Source: Streptosporangium amethystogenes (GTDB lineage: Bacteria > Actinomycetota > Actinomycetes > Streptosporangiales > Streptosporangiaceae). Taken from it: a stretch of DNA of 64,000 nt. The stretch's first letter is position 1; each line of letters starts with the position of its first letter. This document shows positions 17,365 to 26,185 of the stretch, piece after piece. The notes beneath the pieces were generated by a model that did no database searches, had not been told where the DNA came from, and was given only the letters and a program-made list of their open reading frames with translations. The translations under genes were made by a program, and so were the position numbers. The DNA is taken from the NCBI RefSeq assembly GCF_000721075.1, contig NZ_JOEQ01000008.1:124001-188000 (forward strand), read 5' to 3'.

Positions 17365-18180
17365 ATGGCGTCGCCGCAACCTGAGCGCCTCAGGTTCGAC
17401 CCCACGATCCCGAACGCGGGCCGGATAGCCGACTACTTCCTGGGTGGCAAGGACAACTTCGCCGCCGACCGCGACGCCGCTCGGGTGGCACTCGAACTGG
17501 CCCCCGAACTTCCCGCCATGTCGGTGGAGGGGCGCAGGTTTCTCGGCCGCGTCGTGCGGTTTCTCGCCGAGACCGGCGTACGCCAGTTCATCGACATCGG
17601 CTGCGGACTGCCGACCCAGGGCAGCGTGCACCAGATCCTGCACGGCATCGCTCCCGACGCGCGGGTCGTCTACGTCGACAACGACCCGATGGTCGTCGTG
17701 CACGCCCGGGCCCTCCTGAAGGAGGACAGCCGGGCCACGGTCGTCGAGGCCGACGCCCGCGACCCGGAAGGCCTGCTGGCCCATCCCGGCCTCACCGGCG
17801 TGATCGACCTCGATCGGCCCGTGGCGATCCTCCTCTTCTCGTTCCTGACCGACTTCCCGGACGACGCCGAGGCCGCGCGGGTCACCGCCACCCTGAGGAG
17901 GGCCATGGCCCCGGGCAGCTACATGGCCATTTCCCACGCTGTCTCGGACCTGTGCCCCGAGAGAACCGCGAAGCTCGCCGACCTCTTTCAGGACCGCGGG
18001 TCGATCACCGGTCCCCGCCGCGCGAACCTGCGGACCATAGCCGAGGTCGAGCCTTTCCTCGATGGGTTGAAACCCGTCGAGCCGGGCCTCGTCTACATTC
18101 CCCAGTGGCGGCCGGAGGGCGCGGCGCCCCACCGGCCGGACGCCGTCTGGGTCGTCGGCGGAGTAGGCCGTAAGGAATAG
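17365..18180 (+). CDS. DUF574 S-adenosyl methyltransferase, copy 1
   Basis: The 271-residue protein has the family opening IPNAGRIADYFLGGKDNFAADRDAAR in segments, SAM motif FIDIGCGLPTQG and the adenosine-contact VVYVDNDPMVVVHARALL. ATG17365 follows GGAGGA closely. The family is expanded in Streptomyces-like organisms and its substrates are generally unknown. The next gene is a paralogue in the same orientation, 109 bp downstream, probably from tandem duplication. Confidence 0.82.
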   Translation: MASPQPERLRFDPTIPNAGRIADYFLGGKDNFAADRDAARVALELAPELPAMSVEGRRFLGRVVRFLAETGVRQFIDIGCGLPTQGSVHQILHGIAPDARVVYVDNDPMVVVHARALLKEDSRATVVEADARDPEGLLAHPGLTGVIDLDRPVAILLFSFLTDFPDDAEAARVTATLRRAMAPGSYMAISHAVSDLCPERTAKLADLFQDRGSITGPRRANLRTIAEVEPFLDGLKPVEPGLVYIPQWRPEGAAPHRPDAVWVVGGVGRKE

Positions 18181-18289
18181 ACTGCCCCGGAAAAACAGCT
18201 TGGCCCCTCGATCGTTACCCACCCCATGACAGTCGGGTGTCACCGGACTCGGCCGGAGAGGGCGTCAGAGGCAGCAGAGGAGATTACAG

Positions 18290-19108
18290 ATGAGCGATGC
18301 CGACCGGCGACCGGCGGCCGGCCTGAACACGAGCGTGCCCAACCTCGCCAGGATGAACGACTACTTCCTGGGGGGCAAGGACAACTTCGCCGCCGACCGT
18401 AGGGCCGCCGAGGAAGTGCTCGCCATCGCTCCGGAGATCAGGACCATGGCCCAGGAGGCTCAGGCCTTCCTCCGCCGGGTGACGAGCTATCTCATCGAGC
18501 AGGGCATGACCCAGTTCGTCGTCCTCGGTTCCGGGCTGCCCACCCGCAACAACGTCCACCAGGTGGCCCAGGCGATCGCGCCGGACACCCGCGTGGTCTA
18601 CGTCGCCACCGACCCGGTCGTGCTCTCCCACGCCCGCGCCATGTCGGCCACCAACTCCCACACCACCATCGTCGAGGGTGACGTGCTGCACCCCCGCGAA
18701 TTGCTCAACGATCCCGAGCTGCGGCGCCTGATCGACCTGGACCTGCCGGTGGCGGTCCTGATCCTGTCGGCCCTGCAGTTCATCCCCGACGAGGACGACC
18801 CGTACAAGAACGTGGCGATCCTGCGTGACGCGGTGCCCACGGGCAGCCACTTCGCCATCGGCCACGTCGTCTTCGACATGCGCCCGGAGGCGGCGGGTCC
18901 GCTGGTCGACATCTACCGGAAGGTCCTCAGCCGCCGCGAGGACGCCTCCCGGCGCAGTGACCAGGTGCTGCGCTTCTTCGACGGGCTGGAGTTGGTCGAG
19001 CCCGGCCTGGTCTACGTCCGCCACTGGCGCCCCGACAACCCGCTGGCGACGCAGGGCCGGGAGAAGACGTGGACGATGGGCGGGGTGGCCCGCAAGACCG
19101 AGGGCTGA
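18290..19108 (+). CDS. DUF574 S-adenosyl methyltransferase, copy 2
   Basis: It shares with copy 1 the block DYFLGGKDNFAADR, FVVLGSGLPTRNNVHQ in place of FIDIGCGLPTQGSVHQ, and VEPGLVYVRHWRPD near the end. The SAM loop has changed from DIGCG to VLGSG, losing the acidic residue that copy 1 keeps, so cofactor binding could differ. It has its own 109-bp upstream gap. The substrate is unknown. Transcription likely ends at the hairpin that overlaps the last codons. Confidence 0.8.
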   Translation: MSDADRRPAAGLNTSVPNLARMNDYFLGGKDNFAADRRAAEEVLAIAPEIRTMAQEAQAFLRRVTSYLIEQGMTQFVVLGSGLPTRNNVHQVAQAIAPDTRVVYVATDPVVLSHARAMSATNSHTTIVEGDVLHPRELLNDPELRRLIDLDLPVAVLILSALQFIPDEDDPYKNVAILRDAVPTGSHFAIGHVVFDMRPEAAGPLVDIYRKVLSRREDASRRSDQVLRFFDGLELVEPGLVYVRHWRPDNPLATQGREKTWTMGGVARKTEG

Positions 19109-19133
19109 CCCACCAACGGCCTTTCGCCCTCGG
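19098..19133. terminator. Hairpin between convergent genes
   Basis: CCGAGGGC (19098-19105) and GCCCTCGG (19126-19133) are perfect 8-bp arms around a 20-base loop, at the end of the second methyltransferase gene and facing recQ. Confidence 0.4.
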
Positions 19134-19187
19134 TCGTCGGCCGTCATGACCCACGCGGCCGGGCCGATCGGAGCACCCGGCCAGAAG

Positions 19188-20828
19188 TCAGCCCGTGGCC
19201 AGAAGGTCCTCGCGCTCGACGGCCTCCAGGGAGAGCGTCTTGTAGCCGACCTCGTCGAACAGTACGGTGATCCGGTCGCTCTCCCTGCTCATCACCACCC
19301 CCGCACCCCAGGCGCTGTGCCGCACCTTGGCGTGCATCTCGAAGGGCCCCTCCGCCTTGGCCTCGGACTCGTCGGGGACACCGGCCCTGCAGGTGTCGCA
19401 TGCCCCGCAGGTGCGCTCGCGCGGCTCACCGAAGTACTCCAGCAGGAACCGGCGGCGGCAGCCCGTGGTCTCCGCGTACGCGCGCATCATGTCGATCCGC
19501 GAGTCGTCGATGCGGCGGCGGGTGTCGTCCAGCTCGACGGCGCGCGCCGTGGCCGCCTCGGGCGCGGGCCCGCCGGGTGCCGGGCGCAGGTCACCCTCCC
19601 CGGTGACCTCGATCGCGTTCGCCCGCTCCAGCAGGTTGACCACCCGGGTGAGCCGGGTGGCGCCGATGTCGAGAAGGTCGCGCAGTTCCCCGGCGGGTAC
19701 GGTGCCGCCGTGCTCGTGGACCAGCGTCGCGACCCGCAGCAGGAGTTCCTCGTCGGCCCGCCCCCCGGCGAAGAACCTACGCAGCCCCAGATCCTCCGGA
19801 CGGTAGAACAGCACCGCGGCGGCGCGCTCGCCGTCCCGCCCGGCGCGGCCGATCTCCTGGTAGTAGGAGTCCGGCGACTCCGGCGGGGAGGCGTGCAGTA
19901 CGAACCGCACGTCCGGCTTGTCGATGCCCATGCCGAACGCGGAGGTCGCCACGACGACGTCCAGCTCGTCGTCACGGAACATCTCGTGGATCCTGTGACG
20001 CTCGGCCGCCTTCACCCCCGCGTGGTACGGCTCGGCCCTGCGACCGGCCTCGCGCAGCGCGGTGGCGTACTCCTCGGCGGCGCGGCGGGTGGCGACGTAG
20101 ACCAGCCCGAGCCCTGAGCGGGACGCGGCGTCCTCCACCAGCGCCCGCCTCAGGTCCTCCTGGGTAACGAAACGGCGCACCTCCAGGTCGATGTTGGGCC
20201 GGTCGAAGCCTCGCACGACCTGGCGGACGTTCCTCAGCCCGAGGGCCGCGACGATCTCCTCGCGCACCGCCGGGGCGGCCGTGGCGGTCAGCGCCACCAC
20301 CGGAGGGTGACCGAGCCGCTCGATGACCTGTCCCAGCCTCAGGTAGTCGGGCCGGAAGTCGTGGCCCCAGGCCGACACGCAGTGCGCCTCGTCGACGGCG
20401 ATCAGCGAGGGGCGCGCGGCGCGCAGCCGCTCGACCGTCTCCGGTTTGGCGAGTTGCTCGGGTGAGAGGAACACGAACTCGGTGGTGCCCGCGCGTACCG
20501 CCTCCAGGGACGCCTCGCCGCCGGACTGGGTGGAGTTGACCGCGACCGCCCCTCCCGCGTCGGCCTCGGCCAGCCCGGCGACCTGGTCGCGCTGCAGGGC
20601 GATCAGCGGTGAGACGACCACGGTGGGACCGTCGAGCAGCAGTGCGGGTACCTGGTAGACGGCCGATTTGCCGCTGCCGGTGGGCATGACCACGAGTGCG
20701 TCGCCGCCGTCCAGCAGGTGACGCATGGCCTCAAGCTGTCCCGGCCGCAGGTCTCGCCAGCCGAAGACCTTGCGGGCCACCGTCCGCAACCTCCGCGCCC
20801 TCGGCCCGAAGCTGTCCTTGATGCCCAT
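19188..20828 (-). CDS. recQ: RecQ-family ATP-dependent DNA helicase with UvrD-type tail
   Basis: The 3'-5' helicase core is complete: Walker A MPTGSGKSA (48-56), DEAH box (146-149) followed by the RecQ loop SAWGHDFR, motif III LTATA, and motif VI QEIGRAGRDG. A RecQ-Ct zinc-binding region follows (CRRRFLLEYFGE, CGACDTC). The C-terminal 50 residues contain VRHSAWGAGVVMSRESDRIT and FDEVGYKTL, which resemble the small tudor-like DUF3553 tail of UvrD/PcrA helicases rather than an HRDC domain. At 546 residues it is shorter than E. coli RecQ. It should unwind DNA in recombinational repair. It is monocistronic. Confidence 0.88.
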   Translation of the reverse strand: MGIKDSFGPRARRLRTVARKVFGWRDLRPGQLEAMRHLLDGGDALVVMPTGSGKSAVYQVPALLLDGPTVVVSPLIALQRDQVAGLAEADAGGAVAVNSTQSGGEASLEAVRAGTTEFVFLSPEQLAKPETVERLRAARPSLIAVDEAHCVSAWGHDFRPDYLRLGQVIERLGHPPVVALTATAAPAVREEIVAALGLRNVRQVVRGFDRPNIDLEVRRFVTQEDLRRALVEDAASRSGLGLVYVATRRAAEEYATALREAGRRAEPYHAGVKAAERHRIHEMFRDDELDVVVATSAFGMGIDKPDVRFVLHASPPESPDSYYQEIGRAGRDGERAAAVLFYRPEDLGLRRFFAGGRADEELLLRVATLVHEHGGTVPAGELRDLLDIGATRLTRVVNLLERANAIEVTGEGDLRPAPGGPAPEAATARAVELDDTRRRIDDSRIDMMRAYAETTGCRRRFLLEYFGEPRERTCGACDTCRAGVPDESEAKAEGPFEMHAKVRHSAWGAGVVMSRESDRITVLFDEVGYKTLSLEAVEREDLLATG

Positions 20829-21022
20829 GCCCTCCGCCTTCCCACCGTGTGGTCGCCAGTTACCCGAGGATCGGGGTGCTAGTCACACGAGGTGGGCGCG
20901 AGGCGGGCATGGCCGAAAGACGCACGGGACGGACCCGGAGTGAGCGGCGGGCGGGTACGAGGCGGAAAGCGGTGAGACGAGGGACGAGCTCGGGTGAAGC
21001 CGAGGAACGGAAGGGGGCGGGT

Positions 21023-21049
21023 GAGGGGCGCCCTCGCGGACGCCCCCTC
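21023..21049. terminator. Hairpin after the fasciclin gene
   Basis: GAGGGGCG (21023-21030) pairs with CGCCCCCTC (21041-21049) with one bulged C. It lies 62 bp past the stop of the minus-strand fasciclin gene. Confidence 0.35.
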
Positions 21050-21110
21050 CGTCGGCCCCGGATCACGGCGTGGCCTGGCGAGTCGGTCGTGGTCCTTTCG
21101 GCCACTGAGG

Positions 21111-21791
21111 TCACTTGGGCTTGAGCACCCCGTCGACGAGGTAGACGACGGCGTTGGAGGTCTGGATGTCGCCGCAGACGACCTTGGCGTCGTTGACCGT
21201 GTAGTCCTCACCGGAACCCTTGACCTTCAGCGTGCCCCCTTCCATCGTGGTCAGCTCGCCCTCCGCGAGGTCCTGCGGAGTCTTCTTCCCCTCGACGACG
21301 TGGTAGCCCAGGAGCTTGGTCAGCTTCTCCTTGTCGCCCAGGAGCTTGTCGAGCTTCTCCTTCGGGATCTTGTCGAACGCGGCGTTGGTGGGCGCGAACA
21401 CCGTGATGTCCTTGGCGGAGTTGAGCTTCTCGGTCAGACCGGCCTGCTCGATCGCCTTGGACAGCATGGACAGGTCGGGGCTGGAGGCGATGGCGGTGGC
21501 GACCGGCTGTGTCGCCATCTCGCTGGGACTTCCCGCCCCGCTGGTGGGCAGGGACGCGCAGCCGGGGCCGAACGGCTCCGTCATCACGCCCGAAGGCTCG
21601 GGCGATCCGCTCTCACCGGGCATCATGGATTCCGTGGGCGCGGCGCTCTCCATCGGCGGGCTGGAGGCCATGTCCGTCGGGACCGGCGTGGGAGAGGTGA
21701 TGCGCGCGGGGGCGGCGACCGCCTGCGCGGCGGGGACGGCGGACAGGGCGAGCACGGTCAGAGCCGATGCCAGAAGAGACTTCTGCTTCAC
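21111..21791 (-). CDS. Secreted fasciclin (FAS1) protein, MPB70/MPT83-like
   Basis: A signal peptide covers about residues 1-27 (KQKSLLASALTVLALSAVPAAQAVA). A Ser/Pro/Thr/Met-rich linker follows to about residue 75. A single FAS1 domain (about 95-226) has the family blocks TVFAPTNAAFDKIP and YHVVEGKKT. The paired cysteines in FGPGCAS and KVVCGD match those of mycobacterial MPB70/MPT83. GTG21791 is chosen because AAGGAG lies 7 bases before it; the longer frame adds 20 unlikely residues. It is probably a secreted adhesion or cell-surface protein. Monocistronic. Confidence 0.88.
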   Translation of the reverse strand: MKQKSLLASALTVLALSAVPAAQAVAAPARITSPTPVPTDMASSPPMESAAPTESMMPGESGSPEPSGVMTEPFGPGCASLPTSGAGSPSEMATQPVATAIASSPDLSMLSKAIEQAGLTEKLNSAKDITVFAPTNAAFDKIPKEKLDKLLGDKEKLTKLLGYHVVEGKKTPQDLAEGELTTMEGGTLKVKGSGEDYTVNDAKVVCGDIQTSNAVVYLVDGVLKPK

Positions 21792-22001
21792 GGTTATCTC
21801 CTTGATTGGGCGGATGAGCCACCGGGGTCCGTCGGCCGGTTCCCGAGCCACTCATGTGCTGTATTGGAGATCAATTCCCTGAGATTTGATGCTAAATGCC
21901 CCATTAGAAGACTCTTGACCACATATCTCCCGAGAAAGAGAGCCATTTTCCACCCGGCAGAGCGTTAATTCAGGCGCGCCCTATCCCCGTACAGTGGAGG
22001 G

Positions 22002-22463
22002 ATGAGCCCAAAGACCGCGACCAACGAGGTCGTCTCACACGACCGGCTTCTGGATTTCCTCCGTGATCGCCATCGCGCGCTGGTCATCACGACGCGGCGC
22101 GACGGCAGGCCACAGGCGTCCCCGGTGACCTGCGGCGTCGACGCCGAGGGCCGCATCGTGGTGTCCACCTATCCCGAGCGCGCCAAGGCCTCGAACGCCC
22201 GCCGCGACCCCCGGGTGAGCGTCGTGGTCCTGTCGGACGACTTCGACGGCCCCTGGGTGCAGGTGGACTGCGCGGCCGAGGTCCTCGACCTGCCCGACGC
22301 CCTCGAACCGCTGGTCGACTACTACCGGTCGATCTCCGGCGAGCATCCCGACTGGGAGGATTACCGCGCGGCCATGACCCGGCAGGGCAAGTCGCTGCTG
22401 CGTCTCACCCCCGAGCGCTGGGGCCCGATCGCCACGGGAGGCTTCCCCGCCCGGCTGGCCTGA
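22002..22463 (+). CDS. F420-dependent PPOX-class oxidoreductase
   Basis: The 153-residue split-barrel protein contains LRDRHRALVITTRRDGRPQASPV and RIVVSTYPERAKASNARRDPRVSVVVL in consecutive segments, a pattern of the Rv1155-like F420-binding group. A flavin- or F420-dependent reduction is expected, with no known substrate. It is divergent from the fasciclin gene across a relatively AT-rich 210-bp promoter region. It is distinct from the PPOX protein at 5778, sharing only the family core. Confidence 0.82.
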   Translation: MSPKTATNEVVSHDRLLDFLRDRHRALVITTRRDGRPQASPVTCGVDAEGRIVVSTYPERAKASNARRDPRVSVVVLSDDFDGPWVQVDCAAEVLDLPDALEPLVDYYRSISGEHPDWEDYRAAMTRQGKSLLRLTPERWGPIATGGFPARLA

Positions 22464-22474
22464 GCATTGTTCCG

Positions 22475-22543
22475 GGCCGGCCAGGACGGCACCGGCCATC
22501 CTGCCGGCCGGAGGCCAGGGCGGCCGGCGTCCAGGACCCTGGC
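22475..22543. terminator. Two adjacent hairpins between convergent genes
   Basis: The first hairpin spans 22475-22509, with GGCCGGC and AGGA arms that re-pair with one bulge and one mismatch. The second is GCCAGGG (22514-22520) with CCCTGGC (22537-22543). Confidence 0.55.
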
Positions 22544-22560
22544 GGCCTTCGGGCACGGGC

Positions 22561-23196
22561 CTACCCCAGATTCACGGTGATCTCTCCGCCGAGCCGGAAA
22601 CCACCGGTCAGCTCAAGGTCGTCACCACTCCAGAACCGGCCGGGGTCGTACCAGTTCGGCCTGCGGCCGCCGGGCAGGAGCCCCATCGCCTCGTAGGTGA
22701 CCGCGACGACCTCGGCGCAGTAGGCACTCTCCAGGGCGCTCTCCCCGGTGCCCCGCTTGAAGATCCTGGGCACCCGCCCCTTCGCCCAGCGACCGGCGAG
22801 CCTGGCCGTCGACGGGAACGGCGTGCCGTCCAACCGGGCGACGGTACGCAGAACGGCGTCCTCCATCTCACGGGTGACCTGCGGCTCCAGCTGCCTCAGC
22901 CAGCCACGCTGGCCGTATCTGGTGGCCCAGACCGTGACCGCCTCCTGCAGGTCGTGCAGCTGCACGCCGCGCTGGTTGGTCCCCGACCACAGGTCGGGCA
23001 GGGACCGGCCCAACTCGGCGTGCCACATCATGGGAGGCATGTCCTCGATGACCACCGACATTCCGACGTGGTTCACCGGGCTGTTCGTCACGGTCTGGAT
23101 GGCTCGATCGGGCACCGTTCGGCCGCGGAACAGCCATACGTCGCCGGTGCGGGTCAGGTTGACTGCCTCATCGAGGCTGATGCTCTTACCGGACAT
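22561..23196 (-). CDS. Permuted NlpC/P60-like (YiiX/YebB-type) putative hydrolase
   Basis: The order of likely catalytic residues is permuted: His43 in SPVNHVGMSVVI comes first and Cys160 in ESAYCAEVVAVTYEAMGL comes late, as in the YiiX/YaeF branch of the NlpC/P60 superfamily. MMWHAELGRSLPDLW provides an acidic residue (Glu61) between them. There is no signal peptide or membrane helix, so it acts in the cytoplasm or is exported by other means. Relatives are amidases or acyl/thioester enzymes; the substrate is not predictable. It is divergent from the tiny membrane protein at 23214. Confidence 0.6.
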   Translation of the reverse strand: MSGKSISLDEAVNLTRTGDVWLFRGRTVPDRAIQTVTNSPVNHVGMSVVIEDMPPMMWHAELGRSLPDLWSGTNQRGVQLHDLQEAVTVWATRYGQRGWLRQLEPQVTREMEDAVLRTVARLDGTPFPSTARLAGRWAKGRVPRIFKRGTGESALESAYCAEVVAVTYEAMGLLPGGRRPNWYDPGRFWSGDDLELTGGFRLGGEITVNLG

Positions 23197-23213
23197 TCCG
23201 CTAGCGTAGGCAT

Positions 23214-23405
23214 ATGCGATGGTGGAAGGTACTCGGTCTGGCAGGTGTCGCAGGTGTCGCGGCCACGGGAGTGGTGATCGTACGAGCCGAGCGCCGACGG
23301 CAGGCCTACACCCCCGACGAGATCCGCACCCGCCTCCGTGCCCGTCTGGCGGAGTCGCCCGAGGACGGCCCCGAGGCCGTCACCCCCGCCGACCGCAACC
23401 CCTGA
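23214..23405 (+). CDS. Small single-pass membrane protein, unknown
   Basis: The 63-residue protein has one N-terminal hydrophobic helix (VLGLAGVAGVAATGVVIV), then a basic stretch (RAERRRQAYTPDEIRTRLRARL) and an acidic end. The basic-after-hydrophobic order suggests an anchored protein with a cytoplasmic tail. Short proteins of this shape are common and uncharacterised in actinobacteria. It lies 17 bp from the divergent permuted hydrolase gene, so both share a promoter region. Confidence 0.6.
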   Translation: MRWWKVLGLAGVAGVAATGVVIVRAERRRQAYTPDEIRTRLRARLAESPEDGPEAVTPADRNP

Positions 23406-23430
23406 CCGTTCGGGCGCGGCCGTCCGGAGA

Positions 23431-24534
23431 TCAGCCGAAACGGATCTCGGCCGGATCCCACCCTTCGGGCAGCGGTGCGGGCACCGGGCAGGTGCTGGCG
23501 ATCTTCACGAACTCGGCCCGCTCCGCGGACTCCGCGACGGCGATCATCGTGTCGAGGACGTGCAGGCCCAGCTCGCCGGTGGCGCGATGCGGCCTTCCCT
23601 CCCGGATGGCCTGGGCCATGTCGAGCACGCCCAGACCACGACCGGCCTCGGTGCCCGTCGTGGGAGCCGGTACCCATTCCTCGTCGCCGGTCCGGCGCAG
23701 TCGTACCTCGCCGCCGAACGTGTTGGGATCGGGTACCCGCATGGTCGCCTCGGTGCCGGTGATCTCGATGAACCCGGCGCGGCGGAGCGGCGAGTCGAAG
23801 CTGAAGATCATCGTGGCCGCCTGTCCCGCGGCGAACTCCAGCAGCGCGGTCGTGTGGGTGGGAACCACCGCGGGAAAACGTGTGCCGGCCCTGGGACCTG
23901 AGCCGATGACCCGCTCGTCCCTGGCCCTGCGGCCGACGGCGGCCACCCGCTCCGCCGGGCCGAACAGGGTCACCAGTGCCGTCAGGTAGTAGGGGCCCAT
24001 GTCGAACAGCGGCCCGGCTCCCGGCTGGAAGAAGAACTCGGGGCTGGGATGCCACGACTCGGGACCCGGACTCTGGAACAGGGTCAGGGCGGTGAGCGGC
24101 GTGCCGATGACCCCCTCGGCCACGAGCCGGGCCGCGGTCTGCAGCCCCGCGCCCAGAAAGGTGTCGGGGGCGCTGCCCAGGAGCACCCCCGCCGACGCGG
24201 CGGCCTCGACCAGTTCCGCCCCGGACTCTCTGTCCACCGTGAACGGCTTCTCGTTGTAGACGTGCCTCCCGGCCAGAACGGCGGCGAGCGCCACCTCCGC
24301 GTGCGCGGACGGGACCGTGAGGTTGATCACCAACTCCACGTCGGGGTGCGAGATCGCTTCCTCCGGCGCGGCCGCCACCGGCACGCCGTAGCGCGCCGCG
24401 ATCTCTTCGGCACGTTCCCGGTCGAGGTCGGCGCACGCCACCACCCGCACGCCGGGGAAGGAGGCGAGGTTGCCCAGGTACTGGTGGCTGATGTTCCCGC
24501 AGCCGACGATCGCCACTCCGAGCGGTCCGGTCAC
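23431..24534 (-). CDS. Gfo/Idh/MocA family NAD(P)-dependent sugar dehydrogenase
   Basis: The N-terminal Rossmann domain opens VAIVGCGNISHQYLGNL and carries the family's EKPFTVD loop. The C-terminal alpha/beta domain binds substrate (FFFQPGAGPLFDMGPYYLTAL). Such enzymes oxidise or epimerise sugars, inositols or their derivatives. It is the third gene of an operon with the isomerase and the ROK kinase, each joined by a 4-bp overlap. The specific sugar is unknown. Confidence 0.88.
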   Translation of the reverse strand: MTGPLGVAIVGCGNISHQYLGNLASFPGVRVVACADLDRERAEEIAARYGVPVAAAPEEAISHPDVELVINLTVPSAHAEVALAAVLAGRHVYNEKPFTVDRESGAELVEAAASAGVLLGSAPDTFLGAGLQTAARLVAEGVIGTPLTALTLFQSPGPESWHPSPEFFFQPGAGPLFDMGPYYLTALVTLFGPAERVAAVGRRARDERVIGSGPRAGTRFPAVVPTHTTALLEFAAGQAATMIFSFDSPLRRAGFIEITGTEATMRVPDPNTFGGEVRLRRTGDEEWVPAPTTGTEAGRGLGVLDMAQAIREGRPHRATGELGLHVLDTMIAVAESAERAEFVKIASTCPVPAPLPEGWDPAEIRFG

Positions 24535-25280
24535 GAGCTCACCCGCCCGGCGGCGACGAGACCGGTCAGGTAGGCGTGGCTGTCGGCCAGCGCCTGGAGC
24601 ATGTCGGTGGCACAGTGGTCGAGCTCCACGATCCGCACCGCGCCCGGAGCGGTGTTCAGCGCGTCCACGATGGGCACCTCGCCCGAGCCGACCGCGGTCA
24701 TCGGGCCATGGAGGGTGGCGGGTCCGTCCTTGACGTGCAGGTGGCTCACCCGCTCACCCAGCCGGGCCAGCAGCCCCGAGGGGTCGACCCCGCCGGCCGC
24801 CGCCCAGTAGAGATCGACCTCCAGCAGTACCGAGGGGTCCAGCAGGTCGGCCAGCACCTCCAGCGCGGGACGGCCCTCCACCCGCTGCTCCAGCTCCCAC
24901 CAGTGGTTGTGGTAGCCGAGCCGCAGGCCGTGGTCCGCCGCCTCCCTGGCCACCTCGCCGATGGTCCTGGCCGCCTGCTCCAGCTCCTGTCTGCCGGCGA
25001 ACCACTCGGCGGGGGCGGCGGGCACGATGACGATCGGGGCACCGATGGCCGCGGCGGCGGCCAGCGCCGTCGCGCGCCGCTCGTCGAGCAGCGGGGCGTG
25101 CACACTGCACACCGCGAGCCCGGTCTCCTCCAGCTCCTCGCGGAGCCCATCCGGGTCGAGATGCGCGTCGTACGGTTCGACCGCGCCGTACCCCATCTCG
25201 GCGATGCGGCGCAGCACGGCGCGGCGGTCGACGGCCGCCTGTTCGCGCACGGAGTACAACTGGACGGCGATTGGGCTCAT
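24531..25280 (-). CDS. Sugar phosphate isomerase/epimerase (xylose-isomerase-like TIM barrel)
   Basis: The 249-residue AP-endonuclease-2/xylose-isomerase-type barrel has metal-binding acidic positions in LEVDLYWAAAGGVDP and VSHLHVKDG, with RIVELDHC near the end. It starts MSPIAVQLYSVREQAAVDR, a common opening for these isomerases. It overlaps the ROK gene and the dehydrogenase gene by 4 bp on each side. It probably interconverts a keto and aldo (or epimeric) sugar in the same pathway as its neighbours. Confidence 0.87.
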   Translation of the reverse strand: MSPIAVQLYSVREQAAVDRRAVLRRIAEMGYGAVEPYDAHLDPDGLREELEETGLAVCSVHAPLLDERRATALAAAAAIGAPIVIVPAAPAEWFAGRQELEQAARTIGEVAREAADHGLRLGYHNHWWELEQRVEGRPALEVLADLLDPSVLLEVDLYWAAAGGVDPSGLLARLGERVSHLHVKDGPATLHGPMTAVGSGEVPIVDALNTAPGAVRIVELDHCATDMLQALADSHAYLTGLVAAGRVSS

Positions 25281-26185
25281 CGGCTCTCCTTGAGGACCAG
25301 TGCCGCGGCGCCGTACAGGCCGGCGTCGCGTTCCAGACGGGTGCGCTCGACGTTCAGGCGGTGCAGGAAGCCGAGGCCCGCCTGCTTGGCTACCGCCTGG
25401 CGCAGCGGGGCGAGCAGGATCTCGCCCGCCCCGGAGACGCCGCCCCCGATGACGACGTCGTCGATGTCGAAGAGCGCCGCCGTGCTGAGGATCGCCACGG
25501 CGAGCGCGTCGGCGGCCCGCTGGAAGGCCAGCTGGGCCATGGGGACCCCGCGCGCGGCGTCGGCCGAGAGCGTGCGGGCGTCCGTCGGGATACCGGGGTC
25601 GCCCCAGCCGTTCGCCAGCGCCCAGCGGACCATGCCGGGACCGCTGGCGATCGTCTCCAGGCAGCCGGTCGCCCCGCAGGGGCAGAGCTCACCGCCCCGG
25701 TCCACGGAGATGTGCCCGATGTGCCCGGCGTTTCCTGTCGGTCCCAGGTACGGCACCCCGCCCAGAACCAGCCCGCCGCCCACCCCGGTGGAGACCACGA
25801 TGCCCAGCAGTGCCCGGGAGCGCGAGCCGCGCCCGCCCCGCCACCACTCCCCCAGCGCCATGCACTGCGCGTCTCCGGCGAGCGTGACAGGGAGCCCTGG
25901 CAGGAGTTCGCGCACCGTGCCGACCAGCGGGAAGTCACGCCAGGAGGGGATGTTCACCGGGCTGACCGTGCCGGCCACGGCGTCAAGGGGGCCGGCGGAC
26001 CCGATGCCGACCCCGCTCAGACCCCCTGGGCCGGTACCGCCGCCGACGTCGCGGACCAACGAGGCCAGCGTAGCGGCGGGGTCGCGGCCGACCGGCAGTT
26101 CCACCCTGCGGACCATGGTGCCGTCCGGCCTGACCAGCGCGGCGGCGAACTTGGTGCCGCCGATGTCGATCGCGAGGGCGGTCAC
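25277..26185 (-). CDS. ROK-family sugar kinase
   Basis: The 302-residue protein has the ATP-binding ALAIDIGGTKFAAALV at the N-terminus, NAGHIGHISVDRGGELCPCGATGCLET with the ROK zinc motif (Cys-x-Cys-x4-Cys) and the His ligand, and catalytic region LAGDAQCMALGEW. It lacks an HTH, so it is a kinase rather than a ROK repressor. It is the first gene of the operon. The start is GTG26185. The LacI-type operator and promoter lie about 140-170 bp upstream. Confidence 0.9.
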   Translation of the reverse strand: MTALAIDIGGTKFAAALVRPDGTMVRRVELPVGRDPAATLASLVRDVGGGTGPGGLSGVGIGSAGPLDAVAGTVSPVNIPSWRDFPLVGTVRELLPGLPVTLAGDAQCMALGEWWRGGRGSRSRALLGIVVSTGVGGGLVLGGVPYLGPTGNAGHIGHISVDRGGELCPCGATGCLETIASGPGMVRWALANGWGDPGIPTDARTLSADAARGVPMAQLAFQRAADALAVAILSTAALFDIDDVVIGGGVSGAGEILLAPLRQAVAKQAGLGFLHRLNVERTRLERDAGLYGAAALVLKESR

